This document shows, in pieces, positions 25,979-35,161 of a DNA stretch of 64,000 bases. Below the pieces are notes generated by a model. The model ran no database searches, was not told where the DNA came from, and saw only the letters and a list, made by a program, of their open reading frames with translations. Numbering within the stretch: the stretch's first letter is position 1; the number at the start of each line of letters is the position of its first letter. The stretch spans positions 248,001-312,000 of the forward strand of contig NZ_JAGHRO010000004.1 of the NCBI RefSeq assembly GCF_017743735.1, given 5' to 3'. The position numbers and the translations under genes are program-made. The stretch is from Shimia sp. R9_2. GTDB lineage: Bacteria; Pseudomonadota; Alphaproteobacteria; Rhodobacterales; Rhodobacteraceae.

Positions 25979-27109
25979 TTACAGTGGCTCGATGTCCCCT
26001 TGCGCGCGCTGCGCGTGGAAATCCGCTTCCCAGGCCGCAAATGTGCCCGCCGCAATGGCATCCCGCATGCCCTGCATGATCTCTTGGAAATAGTGCAGAT
26101 TATGCCAGGTCAGCAGCATGCCAGAGATCATCTCGTTGCTGCGGAACACATGATGCAGGTAAGCGCGCGAATAGTTGGAACACGCCGGGCAACTGCACTG
26201 CTCATCCAGCGGGCGCGGATCATCCGCGTGGCGTGCGTTTTTGATGTTCACCACCCCGTGGCGTGTGAACACCTGCCCCGTCCGGCCCGAGCGGGACGGC
26301 AGCACGCAATCCATCATGTCGATCCCGCGCTTCACCGCGCCGACGATGTCATCCGGTTTGCCCACGCCCATGAGATAGCGCGGCTTGTCCACCGGCAGCA
26401 TGTCAGGCGCATAGTCCAGACAGCCAAACATCGCCTCCTGCCCTTCGCCAACCGCAAGGCCACCCACGGCATAACCGTCAAAGCCAATCTCTTTGAGCGC
26501 CTCAGCGGATTCTTCGCGGAAATCCTGCTCCAGACCGCCCTGCTGAATGCCAAAGAGCGCATGGCCGGGGCGATCCCCAAAGGCATCGCGCGAGCGCTGC
26601 GCCCAGCGCATTGACAGCCGCATGCTCTCTGCAATCCGGTCCCGATCCGCAGGCAGCGCAGGGCATTCGTCAAAACACATGACAATGTCGGTGCCCAAGA
26701 GCTTCTGGATCTCCATCGACCGCTCCGGCGTCAGCGCGTGCTTGGAACCGTCAATGTGGCTCTTAAACGTCACGCCTTTCTCCGTCAGCTTGCGCAGCCC
26801 GGCAAGGCTCATCACCTGAAACCCGCCGCTGTCGGTTAGAATGGGGCGCTCCCAGTTCATGAACTTGTGCAACCCACCCAAACGGTCAATCCGCTCCGCT
26901 GTGGGGCGCAGCATCAGGTGATAAGTGTTGCCCAACAGGATATCCGCCCCGGTCGCGCGCACACTTTCCGGCATCATCGCCTTCACCGTTGCCGCCGTGC
27001 CCACCGGCATAAACGCGGGCGTGCGAATTTCGCCGCGCGGCGTGTCGATCACACCCGTACGGGCTTTGCCATCCGTGGCCTTAAGCGAGAACGAAAACTT
27101 CTCTGACAT
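25979..27109 (-). CDS. tgt: Queuine tRNA-ribosyltransferase
   Basis: TGT exchanges guanine 34 for the queuosine precursor preQ1 in tRNAs for Asp, Asn, His and Tyr. The 376-residue length is standard. The TIM barrel shows [38 protein letters not shown] (catalytic Asp), [20 protein letters not shown] and a second aspartate in [15 protein letters not shown]. The zinc ligands CSCPAC and a following C-X-H region close the protein. The start is the ATG at 27109, preceded by GAAGGTG; the longer open frame to 27274 is not family-like. It is divergent from the stomatin-like gene. Confidence 0.97.
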   Translation of the reverse strand: MSEKFSFSLKATDGKARTGVIDTPRGEIRTPAFMPVGTAATVKAMMPESVRATGADILLGNTYHLMLRPTAERIDRLGGLHKFMNWERPILTDSGGFQVMSLAGLRKLTEKGVTFKSHIDGSKHALTPERSMEIQKLLGTDIVMCFDECPALPADRDRIAESMRLSMRWAQRSRDAFGDRPGHALFGIQQGGLEQDFREESAEALKEIGFDGYAVGGLAVGEGQEAMFGCLDYAPDMLPVDKPRYLMGVGKPDDIVGAVKRGIDMMDCVLPSRSGRTGQVFTRHGVVNIKNARHADDPRPLDEQCSCPACSNYSRAYLHHVFRSNEMISGMLLTWHNLHYFQEIMQGMRDAIAAGTFAAWEADFHAQRAQGDIEPL

Positions 27110-27243
27110 CACACACCTTCTTTCGGGGACATTTGACGTATTTTCCCCCTCCATACGCCCTCGCGTTTCGCTTGTAAAACACCCCCCAATGCCCATATTG
27201 CAAACCACAGAAACACAAGCATTTTTTGGGGAGCAGACCACAT

Positions 27244-28125
27244 ATGGAAGATCTGATTTTATCGTTGCTATCACAAAACATCGTCCTGATTTTGGGCGCT
27301 ATTTTCCTGATCATCGTCGTTCTGAAAGGCGTGCGCATCGTGCCGCAGAGCGAAAAACACGTGGTCGAGCGCTTTGGCCGCCTGCATTCGGTGCTTGGGC
27401 CGGGCATCAACTTCGTTGTGCCCTTCCTTGATGTGGTCCGCCACCAGATCTCCATTCTGGAGCGTCAGCTGCCCAACGCCACACAGGACGCGATCACCAA
27501 AGACAACGTGCTGGTGCAGATCGACACCTCCGTGTTCTACCGCATTCTGGAGCCGGAAAAGACCGTCTACCGCATCCGCGATGTGGACGGCGCCATTGCC
27601 ACCACCGTCGCCGGGATCGTGCGGGCCGAGATCGGTAAAATGGATCTGGACGAGGTGCAATCCAACCGCGCCAGCCTGATCGCCTCCATTCAGGCCATGG
27701 TCGAAACCGCCGTGGATGACTGGGGCATCGAAGTGACCCGCGCCGAAATCCTTGACGTGAACCTCGACCAAGCCACCCGCGACGCCATGCTGCAACAGCT
27801 CAACGCCGAACGCGCCCGCCGCGCGCAGGTGACCGAGGCCGAAGGCCAGAAACGCGCGGTCGAACTGCAGGCTGATGCGGAGCTGTACGCCGCCGAGCAA
27901 TCCGCCAAAGCCCGCCGCATTGAGGCGGAGGCCGAAGCCTACGCCACTGGCGTTGTGGCCGAAGCGATCAAAAACAACGGCATCGAGGCCGCGCAATATC
28001 AGGTGGCGCTCAAACAGGTCGAGTCGCTCAACGCGCTTGGCAATGGCGAAGGCAAACAGACCATCGTGCTGCCCGCCGCCGCGATCGAAGCCTTTGGCGA
28101 CGCCTTTAAGCTCTTGAAAGGATAA
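27244..28125 (+). CDS. SPFH/band-7 membrane protein (stomatin/QmcA type)
   Basis: The 293-residue protein has one N-terminal membrane helix (about 4-26), a band-7 domain ([49 protein letters not shown]), then a long helical coiled-coil region rich in Ala, Glu, Arg (about 185-255). This is the stomatin/QmcA layout, distinct from HflK and HflC. These proteins form large rings in membrane microdomains and restrain membrane proteases. The start at 27244 follows GGGGAG by ten bases. The next gene, encoding an NfeD-like protein, begins four bases after the stop, the partnership usual for this family. Confidence 0.9.
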   Translation: MEDLILSLLSQNIVLILGAIFLIIVVLKGVRIVPQSEKHVVERFGRLHSVLGPGINFVVPFLDVVRHQISILERQLPNATQDAITKDNVLVQIDTSVFYRILEPEKTVYRIRDVDGAIATTVAGIVRAEIGKMDLDEVQSNRASLIASIQAMVETAVDDWGIEVTRAEILDVNLDQATRDAMLQQLNAERARRAQVTEAEGQKRAVELQADAELYAAEQSAKARRIEAEAEAYATGVVAEAIKNNGIEAAQYQVALKQVESLNALGNGEGKQTIVLPAAAIEAFGDAFKLLKG

Positions 28126-28129
28126 GGAT

Positions 28130-28405
28130 ATGGCCGACCTCATGACAACATGGTGGGTCTGGCTCGCCGCCGCCTTGGTGCTCGCGATCCTCGAAGTGCT
28201 CGCCCCGGGCTTTGTCTTCCTCGGCTTCGCAATTGCCGCCGCCGTGGTCGGCCTCGCCCTCCTCGGCCCGCTGCAACTTCTATCGGTGCCCATGCTGCTC
28301 TTGATCTTCGCCGCCGTCAGCTTGGCCGCCTGGCTCATCCTGCGCCGCCTGTTTGCGCTGCCCAAAGGCCAGGTCAAAACCTTCAAGCATGACATCAACG
28401 ACTGA
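28130..28405 (+). CDS. NfeD-like membrane protein
   Basis: This 91-residue protein has three close membrane helices (about 6-25, 28-48, 51-70) and a short basic C-terminal stretch (LPKGQVKTFKHD). It is the truncated NfeD type lacking the OB-fold seen in longer members. NfeD proteins work with stomatin-like partners; the partner is the gene four bases upstream, which forms an operon with it. A terminator follows. Confidence 0.8.
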   Translation: MADLMTTWWVWLAAALVLAILEVLAPGFVFLGFAIAAAVVGLALLGPLQLLSVPMLLLIFAAVSLAAWLILRRLFALPKGQVKTFKHDIND

Positions 28406-28438
28406 TCAGCCGGGGCTTGTCGCTAACGAAAAACTTCT

Positions 28439-28467
28439 GCTCTGACCCCACGGTCGGAGCCTTTTTT
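28439..28467 (+). terminator. Rho-independent terminator of the stomatin-NfeD operon
   Basis: GCTCTGACC and GGTCGGAGC pair (one wobble) around CCAC, followed by six T residues, about 35 bases after the NfeD-like stop. Confidence 0.85.
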
Positions 28468-28615
28468 GTTTGCATCCCTCTAAAGAAAAACGCCGAGGCG
28501 CGTGGGTCGCACCCATCTTAGCGATACCAACCCTGCATTTTCGCCCCTTCCCCCCTCTGGACCTCCGAATGGGAATTTCCTATATGAAAACCTCAGGATT
28601 TATGTAGGACACAGC

Positions 28616-28990
28616 ATGACACAGGCTCCCGATCCCGCCACCGATCCCGTCGAAGGCGCGCCGCTGATCACTCCGTCAAGCACGGATCACCCGCTGCACG
28701 AGCAGATCGTGGAGGCGTGCCGCAGCGTCTATGACCCTGAAATTCCGGTAAATATCTACGATCTGGGCCTGATCTACACGATCCTGGTCAATGGCGAGAA
28801 CGACGTGAATGTGATCATGACCCTCACCGCGCCCGGTTGCCCTGTGGCTGGCGAAATGCCAGGCTGGGTGCAGGAAGCTGTCGCCGGTGTCGGCGGTGTG
28901 CGCACGGTTGAGGTGGCGCTTGTCTGGTCGCCACCTTGGGGTATGGAAATGATGAGCGATGAAGCACGGCTTGAGCTGGGCTTCATGTGA
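28616..28990 (+). CDS. SufT-like iron-sulfur assembly protein (DUF59/MIP18)
   Basis: The 124-residue protein has a MIP18/DUF59 domain (about residues 25-115) with the hallmark DPEIPVNIYDLGLIY and TLTAPGCPVAGEMPGWV, whose cysteine is conserved in the family. Members help place Fe-S clusters on target enzymes (SufT) or act in phenylacetate catabolism (PaaD); the short length and the next gene, an A-type carrier 28 bases on, favour SufT. I start it at the ATG at 28616, after AGGAC; the open frame from 28502 has no such site. The main suf operon is not in this window. Confidence 0.88.
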   Translation: MTQAPDPATDPVEGAPLITPSSTDHPLHEQIVEACRSVYDPEIPVNIYDLGLIYTILVNGENDVNVIMTLTAPGCPVAGEMPGWVQEAVAGVGGVRTVEVALVWSPPWGMEMMSDEARLELGFM

Positions 28991-29018
28991 TTTCACAACG
29001 GGTTAGAAAGGAAAGCTG

Positions 29019-29417
29019 ATGTTTGGCATTCCCGGAAAACAAGCGGTCACCATGACCAAATCTGCCGCCGCGCAGATCTCCAAGCTCATGGCCAAAGAAG
29101 GCCATGCAGGCCTGCGCATTGGCGTCAAAAAAGGCGGCTGCGCGGGCATGGAATACACCATGGATTACGTGACTGAGTCCGACCCGCATGACGAACGTGT
29201 GGAACAGGACGGCGCCGTGGTGATGATTGCGCCGATGGCGCAGATGTTTCTCTTTGGCACCGAGATTGATTACCGCGTTTCGCTTCTGGAAAGCGGCTTT
29301 CAATTCAACAACCCCAATGTGGCCGATGCCTGTGGCTGCGGCGAATCCATCAAATTCAAAGACATGGATGAGCTGGCGGAACAGGTTGCCGCTAACGGAG
29401 CGCCGAAACTCACCTGA
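29019..29417 (+). CDS. A-type iron-sulfur carrier (HesB/IscA/SufA family)
   Basis: This 132-residue protein belongs to the A-type carriers that receive Fe-S clusters from scaffolds and hand them to apoproteins. The three conserved cysteines are seen in GGCAGMEY and in ACGCGES near the C terminus. The rest follows the family: MTKSAAAQISKLMA, LRIGVKKGG, FLFGTEIDY. GAAAGG lies upstream of the ATG. It forms an operon with the SufT-like gene. Whether it corresponds to SufA, IscA or ErpA cannot be decided from this context alone. Confidence 0.92.
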   Translation: MFGIPGKQAVTMTKSAAAQISKLMAKEGHAGLRIGVKKGGCAGMEYTMDYVTESDPHDERVEQDGAVVMIAPMAQMFLFGTEIDYRVSLLESGFQFNNPNVADACGCGESIKFKDMDELAEQVAANGAPKLT

Positions 29418-29496
29418 GCGCTTGACGTAAGCCGCCCATACTCCCATGACTTGCGCTAACACTAGATAGCTCGGGTCAACACACGGAGGGGCAGAA

Positions 29497-30240
29497 ATGC
29501 GTCGCAAACTGGCAGCAGGAAACTGGAAAATGAACGGCACCGCCACAGCGCTGGCGGAGCTGGAAACGCTCGCCGCCGCAGGCGCGCAGGCGCAAACCGA
29601 TGTGCTGATCTGCCCCCCCTCCACCTTGATTTCCCGTGCTGCCGCGATCAGCGGGTCTGTCGCCATCGGCGGTCAGGATTGCCACGCCAATGCCAATGGT
29701 GCTCACACCGGGGATATCGCAGCAGACATGCTGAAGGACGCAGGCGCAAGCCACGTGATCCTGGGCCACTCCGAGCGGCGCGAAGACCACGGCGAAACCG
29801 ATGCAGACGTGCGCAGCAAAGCCACCGCCGCCTGGGGAGCCGGGTTGATCTCAGTGATCTGCGTGGGCGAAAGCCTCGCGGAACGTGAGGCCGACAACAC
29901 GCTCGACATCATCGGTGGCCAGCTGGCCGGCTCCATCCCGGATGAGGCGACCGGCGAAAACCTCGTGGTGGCTTATGAGCCGATCTGGGCGATTGGCACC
30001 GGCAAAGTGCCCACCATGTCCCAGATTGGTGAGGTCCATGATTTCATGCGCACCCAACTGGAAATGCGCTTTGGCGAAGGCGTTGGCCGCTCCGTGCGCC
30101 TGCTCTACGGCGGCTCCGTAAAACCTTCAAACGCGGCAGAAATCTTTGCGGTTTCCAACGTGGACGGTGCTCTGGTGGGCGGCGCAAGCCTCAAAGCAGC
30201 GGATTTCAGCGCCATCATCACCGCGCTTGACGCGGCCTAA
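29497..30240 (+). CDS. tpiA: Triose-phosphate isomerase
   Basis: TIM interconverts dihydroxyacetone phosphate and glyceraldehyde 3-phosphate in glycolysis and gluconeogenesis. The 247-residue barrel has all the expected residues: AAGNWKMNG (catalytic Lys), ILGHSERRE (catalytic His), [14 protein letters not shown] (catalytic Glu and loop 6) and YGGSVKP with GALVGGASL for phosphate binding. GGAGGGG precedes the ATG. It lies 79 bases downstream of the Fe-S genes on the same strand but may have its own promoter. Confidence 0.98.
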   Translation: MRRKLAAGNWKMNGTATALAELETLAAAGAQAQTDVLICPPSTLISRAAAISGSVAIGGQDCHANANGAHTGDIAADMLKDAGASHVILGHSERREDHGETDADVRSKATAAWGAGLISVICVGESLAEREADNTLDIIGGQLAGSIPDEATGENLVVAYEPIWAIGTGKVPTMSQIGEVHDFMRTQLEMRFGEGVGRSVRLLYGGSVKPSNAAEIFAVSNVDGALVGGASLKAADFSAIITALDAA

Positions 30241-30380
30241 AACCGCTTGGGTGGCGCGCGACAGCGCCCGCGCAGCGGCTTGGCCTTGAGGCGGGCCGCG
30301 CAAGCCTGACACTGGGATTGGCGCGTTCAGGGCAGACCTGCCCCTGAACCGCTTCTCAGCAAAACTTCCCAACTCCCCAC

Positions 30381-30412
30381 AAAAAAACGACGCCCCGAGA
30401 TCGGAGCGTCGC
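30381..30412 (-). terminator. Rho-independent terminator of the TRAP operon
   Basis: On the minus strand CGACGC-T-CCGA and CGG-G-GCGTCG pair around a short loop and are followed by seven T residues, about 50 bases after the dctM stop codon. Confidence 0.8.
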
Positions 30413-30462
30413 CTTTGCTGTTTTCAGGATAAGAGCGCGCGGAAGCGCACCGCTTACTTCCC

Positions 30463-31842
30463 CTAGTTGGTGATGATCTCCGGCCCCATGACCGCATTGG
30501 GCAGCACGGTGGAAATCCACGGGATATAGGTGATCATGATCAGGAAGACGAAGAGCACTGCAAGGAACGGCAGCGCCGCCCGCACCACGCCCATCATTGG
30601 CATCCCGGCCACACCGGAGGTCACAAAGAGGTTGAGACCCACCGGCGGTGTGATCATGCCGATCTCCATGTTCACCACCATGATGATGCCCAGATGGATC
30701 GGATCAATGCCGAGCTCAATCGCAATCGGGAACACCAGCGGCGCCACGATCACCAGAAGGCCTGAGGGCTCCATGAACTGACCACCGATCAGCAGGATCA
30801 CGTTGACCACGATCAGGAACATCACAGGGCCAAAGCCTGCAGACAGCATGGCGTTCGCGATGGTCTGCGGCACCTGCTGCTCGGTCAGAACATGCTTCAG
30901 GATCAGCGCATTGGCGATCACAAACAGCAGCGTGACGGTCAGTTTGCCCGCCTCAAACAGCGTGTGTTTGGTGTCTGCATGGAAGAAGGATGTGATCAGC
31001 GCGTGCGGCTTCTTAAACAGGGAAACCTTCTGGCCACCGTTGTTGTCTGCCGCCAGCGGCCCCATGTCTTTGTAGACAAAGCAGGCGATGAAGAAGGCAT
31101 AGACCGCCGCCACAGCCGCTGCTTCGGTTGGGGTGAACACACCGCCGTAGATGCCGCCGAGAATGATCACGATCAGGAACAGGCCCCAGCCCGCCTCCAT
31201 GCCGCTCTGTGCAATCTCACCAAAGCCGCGCCATTCGCCTTTGGGCAGGTTCTTCACCTTCGCCATCACATAGATGGTCACCATCAGCATCAGCCCCGCC
31301 AAAAGGCCCGGGATCACACCCGCAAGGAACATACGGCCCACGGAGACTTCTACAGCCGCCGCATAGACCACCATCACGATGGAAGGTGGGATCAGAATGC
31401 CGAGCGTCCCTGCGTTACAGATCACACCTGCGGCGAACTCTTTGGAGTAGCCGACCTGGCGCATGCCAGCGATCACGATGGAACCAATCGCCACAACGGT
31501 GGCCGGAGAGGAGCCGGAGAGCGCGGCAAACATCATGCATGCAAACACGCCAGCAATGGCCAGACCGCCGGGCAGATGCCCCACACAAGCGATGGAGAAG
31601 CGGATGATGCGGCGGGCCACACCACCTGTGGTCATGAAGGAGCTTGCCAGAATGAAGAACGGGATCGCCAGCAGCGTAAAGTGCCCCTCAAAGGCTTCAA
31701 ACAGCGTGCCCGCCACCGAGGCCAGCGTCGCATCGCCAAAAATCAGCAGGAACAGAATCGAGCTTAGACCCAGGGAGACCGCAATCGGCACCCCGATCAG
31801 CAAGAGACCAATCACCATGGCAAATAGTAGAACAACAGCCAT
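30463..31842 (-). CDS. dctM: TRAP transporter large permease (DctM type)
   Basis: The DctM subunit forms the sodium-coupled transport channel of a TRAP system for dicarboxylates or other organic acids. The 459-residue protein is hydrophobic throughout with the family blocks GIPIAVSLGL-like near the N terminus, FFILASSFMTTGGVA, FAALSGSSPATVVAIGSI, GTLGILIPPSIVMVVYA and EIGMITPPVGLNLFVTSG. A longer cytoplasmic insert (about residues 255-300) interrupts the second half. It starts on the last base of the dctQ stop codon, so it is translationally coupled to dctQ. Confidence 0.95.
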   Translation of the reverse strand: MAVVLLFAMVIGLLLIGVPIAVSLGLSSILFLLIFGDATLASVAGTLFEAFEGHFTLLAIPFFILASSFMTTGGVARRIIRFSIACVGHLPGGLAIAGVFACMMFAALSGSSPATVVAIGSIVIAGMRQVGYSKEFAAGVICNAGTLGILIPPSIVMVVYAAAVEVSVGRMFLAGVIPGLLAGLMLMVTIYVMAKVKNLPKGEWRGFGEIAQSGMEAGWGLFLIVIILGGIYGGVFTPTEAAAVAAVYAFFIACFVYKDMGPLAADNNGGQKVSLFKKPHALITSFFHADTKHTLFEAGKLTVTLLFVIANALILKHVLTEQQVPQTIANAMLSAGFGPVMFLIVVNVILLIGGQFMEPSGLLVIVAPLVFPIAIELGIDPIHLGIIMVVNMEIGMITPPVGLNLFVTSGVAGMPMMGVVRAALPFLAVLFVFLIMITYIPWISTVLPNAVMGPEIITN

Positions 31843-32507
31843 CAGTCGTGCTCCCCTTGAAGTGCGCGCACTTCTTCAATTTCATCTTCAACTTCGTGGC
31901 TGGCCACCAGACGGTCGGTGTCGCCTTTCCAGATCGCGATGGAGGCCTGTGCAAACCGGAACACCAACAGGAACATGGAGATCGGCAGCACGATGTAAGG
32001 CACCACCTTGGGCAGCTTTTCGTATTCGTCGCCGTAGTTGATCAGGTCTTCCAGAAACTTGAACGCGCTGACCATCGGCACGTCCTGCACCTCATAGAAG
32101 GACTGGCTGCGCGCCTTCAGATCAAAGCCGGTCGGGAACCAGCGGCCCGAAGTCGGCGGCAGATCCGCAAAGACCGCCCAATAGTCATAGGCACCTTTCA
32201 GCATCAGCAGCGAGAAGATCAGGCATGCCGCAGCCGCGATCAGGCCAAGAACACGCGCCGTTGCCGGACTCACCATGTTCAGGATCGCATCGACGCCCAG
32301 ATGGCTGTGTTTCTTGACGGCATATGAGGCGCCCAAAAGCACCAGCCAGGCAAACAGGAAAACCGTCGCCTCCAGCGCCCAGAGAATGTTTGAGTTGAAA
32401 CCGAACCGGGCAATCACATTGGCAAAGGTGATCAATGTCATGCTGCCCAGAAGAAACGCGATCAGCGTCTCTTCGATCCGGTCCACAAAGCTATGCTTGG
32501 TTTGCAT
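31842..32507 (-). CDS. dctQ: TRAP transporter small permease (DctQ type)
   Basis: DctQ is the small four-helix subunit that pairs with DctM. This 221-residue protein has helices at about residues 14-35, 45-65, 90-115 and 160-185; the family motif region is WALEATVFLFAWLVLLGASY followed by HLGVD. It is longer than usual because of a loop with the sequence TGFDLKARSQSFYEVQDVP. The start is the ATG at 32507 with AGGA a few bases upstream; the open frame to 32564 has no site. It lies between dctP and dctM. Confidence 0.93.
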   Translation of the reverse strand: MQTKHSFVDRIEETLIAFLLGSMTLITFANVIARFGFNSNILWALEATVFLFAWLVLLGASYAVKKHSHLGVDAILNMVSPATARVLGLIAAAACLIFSLLMLKGAYDYWAVFADLPPTSGRWFPTGFDLKARSQSFYEVQDVPMVSAFKFLEDLINYGDEYEKLPKVVPYIVLPISMFLLVFRFAQASIAIWKGDTDRLVASHEVEDEIEEVRALQGEHD

Positions 32508-32552
32508 TGTCCTGCGTCCCGCTTGTGTTTTGAGTGGATTTTGGTTGCAAAA

Positions 32553-32578
32553 CGGGCGGGCCATTGGCGGCCCGCCCG
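32553..32578 (-). terminator. Intercistronic hairpin between dctP and dctQ
   Basis: CGGGCGGGCC and GGCCCGCCCG form a ten-base-pair perfect stem with a six-base loop, followed by TTTTGC on the minus strand. Such hairpins after the binding-protein gene typically protect its message or end part of transcription, so that DctP is made in excess over the permease. Confidence 0.7.
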
Positions 32579-32609
32579 CTCAAATTTCATCAGGATTTAC
32601 GCCCTGAAA

Positions 32610-33617
32610 TCAGCCTGCGGCGTTGATCGCCTGCGCTGCGTCGATGTTGTCTTGGCCAACATCGTCGGTGAATTTCTCCCAAACCGGCTTCATGGCTTCA
32701 ACCCAAGCCAGACGCTGTTCTGGGGTCAGTTCACGAATGGTGCCGCCTGCATCGATGATGGACTGACGCGCCGCTTGGTTCACCGCTTCCGCTTCTTTGT
32801 TGCGGGTGTGGGTCACCTCTTGGAAGATGGTGATGAACTGGGTGCGCACATCTTCTGGCAGGCTGTCGAGCCAGTCGACAGAGGTCACAACCAGATAGTC
32901 CAGAATGCCGTGGTTGGTCTCTGTGATGCCGTCCTGAACCTCAAAGAACTTCTTGCCGTAGATGTTGGACCAGGTGTTCTCCTGACCGTCCACAACGCCC
33001 TGCTGCAGTGCGCCGTAAACTTCGGAGAAGGCCATCTTCTGCGGGGAGCCACCCATGGCTTCCATCTGGGCCACAAGCACATCAGAGGACTGAACGCGGA
33101 ACTTCAGGCCGTTTGCATCGGTTGGGGTTTCCAGCGGCACATTTGCAGACATCTGCTTCATGCCGTTGTGCCAGTAACCCAGCCCCTGCAGACCACGGCG
33201 CTGCATGCTGTCCAGCATCTCCTGGCCTTTGTCAGAGGCTTGGAACGCATCCACGGCCGCGATGTCTTTGAACATGAACGGCAGGTCAAACAGACGGAAC
33301 TGCTTGGTGAATTTTTCAAACTTGGACAGCGAAGGCGCGGCCAGCTGCACGTCACCCTGCAGCATCGCTTCCAGCACTTTGTTGTCGTTATAGAGTGTGG
33401 AGTTCGGGAAGACCTCCATGCACATCTTGCCGTCCATCTCTTCGTTCACGCGCTTTTCCAAGAGCGACGCAGCAATCCCTTTTGGGTGCTTGTCGGTGTT
33501 GGTCACGTGGCTGAATTTAACGACGATTTCGCCATCGTCACAGGCTGATGCCGCAGCAAAGCTCGCGCCGGTGACAGTCAGGGCCATCGCTGTGGCCGCA
33601 GTGGTCAAGAATTTCAT
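32610..33617 (-). CDS. dctP: TRAP transporter substrate-binding protein (DctP type)
   Basis: The periplasmic DctP protein captures the substrate for the DctQM permease. The 335-residue protein has a clear signal peptide (MKFLTTAATAMALTVTGASFA, cleavage near residue 25) and the family arginine region GLKFRVQSSDVLVAQMEAMG, preceded by GYWHNGMKQMSANVP and followed by VVDGQENTWSNIY. These blocks favour a C4-dicarboxylate or related organic acid ligand, but the exact substrate cannot be read from sequence. A hairpin separates it from dctQ. Two matching palindromes about 200-250 bases upstream may control it. Confidence 0.95.
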   Translation of the reverse strand: MKFLTTAATAMALTVTGASFAAASACDDGEIVVKFSHVTNTDKHPKGIAASLLEKRVNEEMDGKMCMEVFPNSTLYNDNKVLEAMLQGDVQLAAPSLSKFEKFTKQFRLFDLPFMFKDIAAVDAFQASDKGQEMLDSMQRRGLQGLGYWHNGMKQMSANVPLETPTDANGLKFRVQSSDVLVAQMEAMGGSPQKMAFSEVYGALQQGVVDGQENTWSNIYGKKFFEVQDGITETNHGILDYLVVTSVDWLDSLPEDVRTQFITIFQEVTHTRNKEAEAVNQAARQSIIDAGGTIRELTPEQRLAWVEAMKPVWEKFTDDVGQDNIDAAQAINAAG

Positions 33618-33816
33618 ATCTTTTTCCTCCCAGATATTCGTTCAAGTGCCGTCAGCGCCCAGAAGTGCTCAAAGCGCTGGATGACAGGACTGTGGCCTTA
33701 GCGAAGAGATCGCTCAACAATTTCTTGCATATGTCCCCTCTTGAAATTTTTTCATCACAATAACAAATGGTTATCGGCAAAATACCCAATTACCCCGATA
33801 GGCGGCCTTCAAAAAC

Positions 33817-33832
33817 GTGCGAAATCCCGCAC
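33817..33832. promoter_or_regulatory. Palindromic operator candidate, copy 1
   Basis: GTGCG-AAATCC-CGCAC is an inverted repeat that matches copy 2 (33849) at all but a couple of positions. The two copies start 32 bases apart, close to three helical turns, so one regulator oligomer could bind both on the same face of DNA. Confidence 0.5.
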
Positions 33833-33845
33833 AGGCCAGACAGGG

Positions 33846-33867
33846 GTTGTGCGGAAATCCGCACAAC
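33846..33867. promoter_or_regulatory. Palindromic operator candidate, copy 2
   Basis: GTTGTGCGG and CCGCACAAC form a perfect nine-base inverted repeat around AAAT. The inner GTGCGG-AAAT-CCGCAC resembles copy 1. It is 143-164 bases upstream of the desaturase start and about 230-250 upstream of dctP. Confidence 0.55.
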
Positions 33868-34009
33868 CGAGAAAGCGGCTAGAAGCCCTATGAACCGCCA
33901 AGTTAACGCTGGTTACGGTGTGAGCGCCCTTCGCAGGCGATTTGCACATTGACGCTCCCCCTGCGCAGCTTAGGCTGGCGACAACACCATTTTGAACGCT
34001 GAAAACCCG

Positions 34010-35101
34010 ATGTCTGATACCGCACCGCGCCCCAAGGGGATCTCTCCGCACTCCCGACGCCACAATGAAATGCGCAAAGCCGCTTTGGCCGCGCACCCAG
34101 AGCTGGCCGCCCTGTCCCGGCCACAGCCTCTGACTGCGCTCGCGTTGCCGGTCTTGTTGGCGATGCATTGGGGCATCGCGTCGCTGATCTCGGATCAACC
34201 GATTTGGGTCATCGGCCTCGCCGCCTTTTTGATCGGGCAGCTGGTCTACCACTCCGCCGCCTCGCTGATCCATGAAACCTGCCACAAGCTGGTGTTCCGC
34301 GCAGTCCGGCCCAAGCTGGCCTTTGATCTGGGGCTGGAATTCATCCTCACCTCTTACGGCAAACAGCTCACCTATCAGCATCAGCATGTCACCAGCCACC
34401 ATCCTTTCATCGGCGACTATGACAACGACTATGAGCACGAAGATCTCTGCGCATTGCAGGCGCGCTTTGCCATCGCCAAGACCAGCCCCGCCCTGCAACA
34501 TGCGCTGACAGTTCTGACGCTCATCCTGCACGCTCTGCCGCTGGGCTCTGTGTTCATTGCGGACAAGATTCTGCCGCCGCTTTACGCTTGGGCCTCTGGC
34601 CGCCCGGTGCGCGATCCGCAACCGCGCTTCACCGGCACCTCGCCTGACATGGCCGAAATGCGCCCGTTCATCATCACCTCTGTGATTTCAAATCTCGTGA
34701 TGCTCGCCCTGCTCGGCCCTTGGGCGCTGCTCTATCACCTCTGGTCCCTGTCCTTTTTCCTCGGCAAACTGGGGGTGACCAACCTTGGCCAATCCCTCAC
34801 CGAGCATCCCGGCGACGATGATGTGAACCCAACGCGCTCGACCTATGGGCCAATCAACTGGCTGCTGTTCAACACCGGCTATCACAACGAGCATCACTCC
34901 TTCCCCAATGTCCCTTGGACGCGCCTGCCCACCCTCCGCCGTGTGGCACCGGAGGTGTTTCATGCCGAAGCCGAGCGCAGCTACATTGGCGCGTGGTGGG
35001 ATCATGTGCGCCATGATTTCACCGCCTCCCGCCGCCTGAAACTGCATGACGAAGATCACCTGACCCGCTGTCAGGGCGGAGAGATCAAACCCGCGGAGTG
35101 A
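34010..35101 (+). CDS. Membrane fatty-acid/sphingolipid desaturase family protein
   Basis: This 363-residue integral membrane desaturase has the three di-iron histidine boxes: HETCH at residues 88-92, HVTSHH at 126-131 and HNEHH at 292-296. The last box continues into SFPNVPWTRLPTLRRVAPE, and the N terminus has PHSRRHNEMRKAALAAHPEL. Both match the sphingolipid delta-4 (DEGS/Lipid_DES) subfamily far better than acyl-CoA or acyl-lipid desaturases. In eukaryotes these make ceramide from dihydroceramide; the bacterial substrate is unknown. I start at the ATG at 34010, since the TTG at 33992 is no better; neither has a clear ribosome site. Monocistronic. Confidence 0.88.
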   Translation: MSDTAPRPKGISPHSRRHNEMRKAALAAHPELAALSRPQPLTALALPVLLAMHWGIASLISDQPIWVIGLAAFLIGQLVYHSAASLIHETCHKLVFRAVRPKLAFDLGLEFILTSYGKQLTYQHQHVTSHHPFIGDYDNDYEHEDLCALQARFAIAKTSPALQHALTVLTLILHALPLGSVFIADKILPPLYAWASGRPVRDPQPRFTGTSPDMAEMRPFIITSVISNLVMLALLGPWALLYHLWSLSFFLGKLGVTNLGQSLTEHPGDDDVNPTRSTYGPINWLLFNTGYHNEHHSFPNVPWTRLPTLRRVAPEVFHAEAERSYIGAWWDHVRHDFTASRRLKLHDEDHLTRCQGGEIKPAE

Positions 35102-35161
35102 TTTGCCTCAGCCGCGCAGCATCCCTATACTGCAGCGCAGAAATCACAGCGAGCAGATCTC

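Larger units (their letters stand above)
33618..34009. other. Divergent intergenic region, dctP and desaturase
   Basis: These 392 bases hold the promoters of dctP (minus) and the desaturase (plus). The half next to dctP is AT-rich. The central part has two copies of the same palindrome (33817-33832 and 33849-33864). A short open frame at 33767-33952 has no site and no family similarity and is not a gene. Confidence 0.5.
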
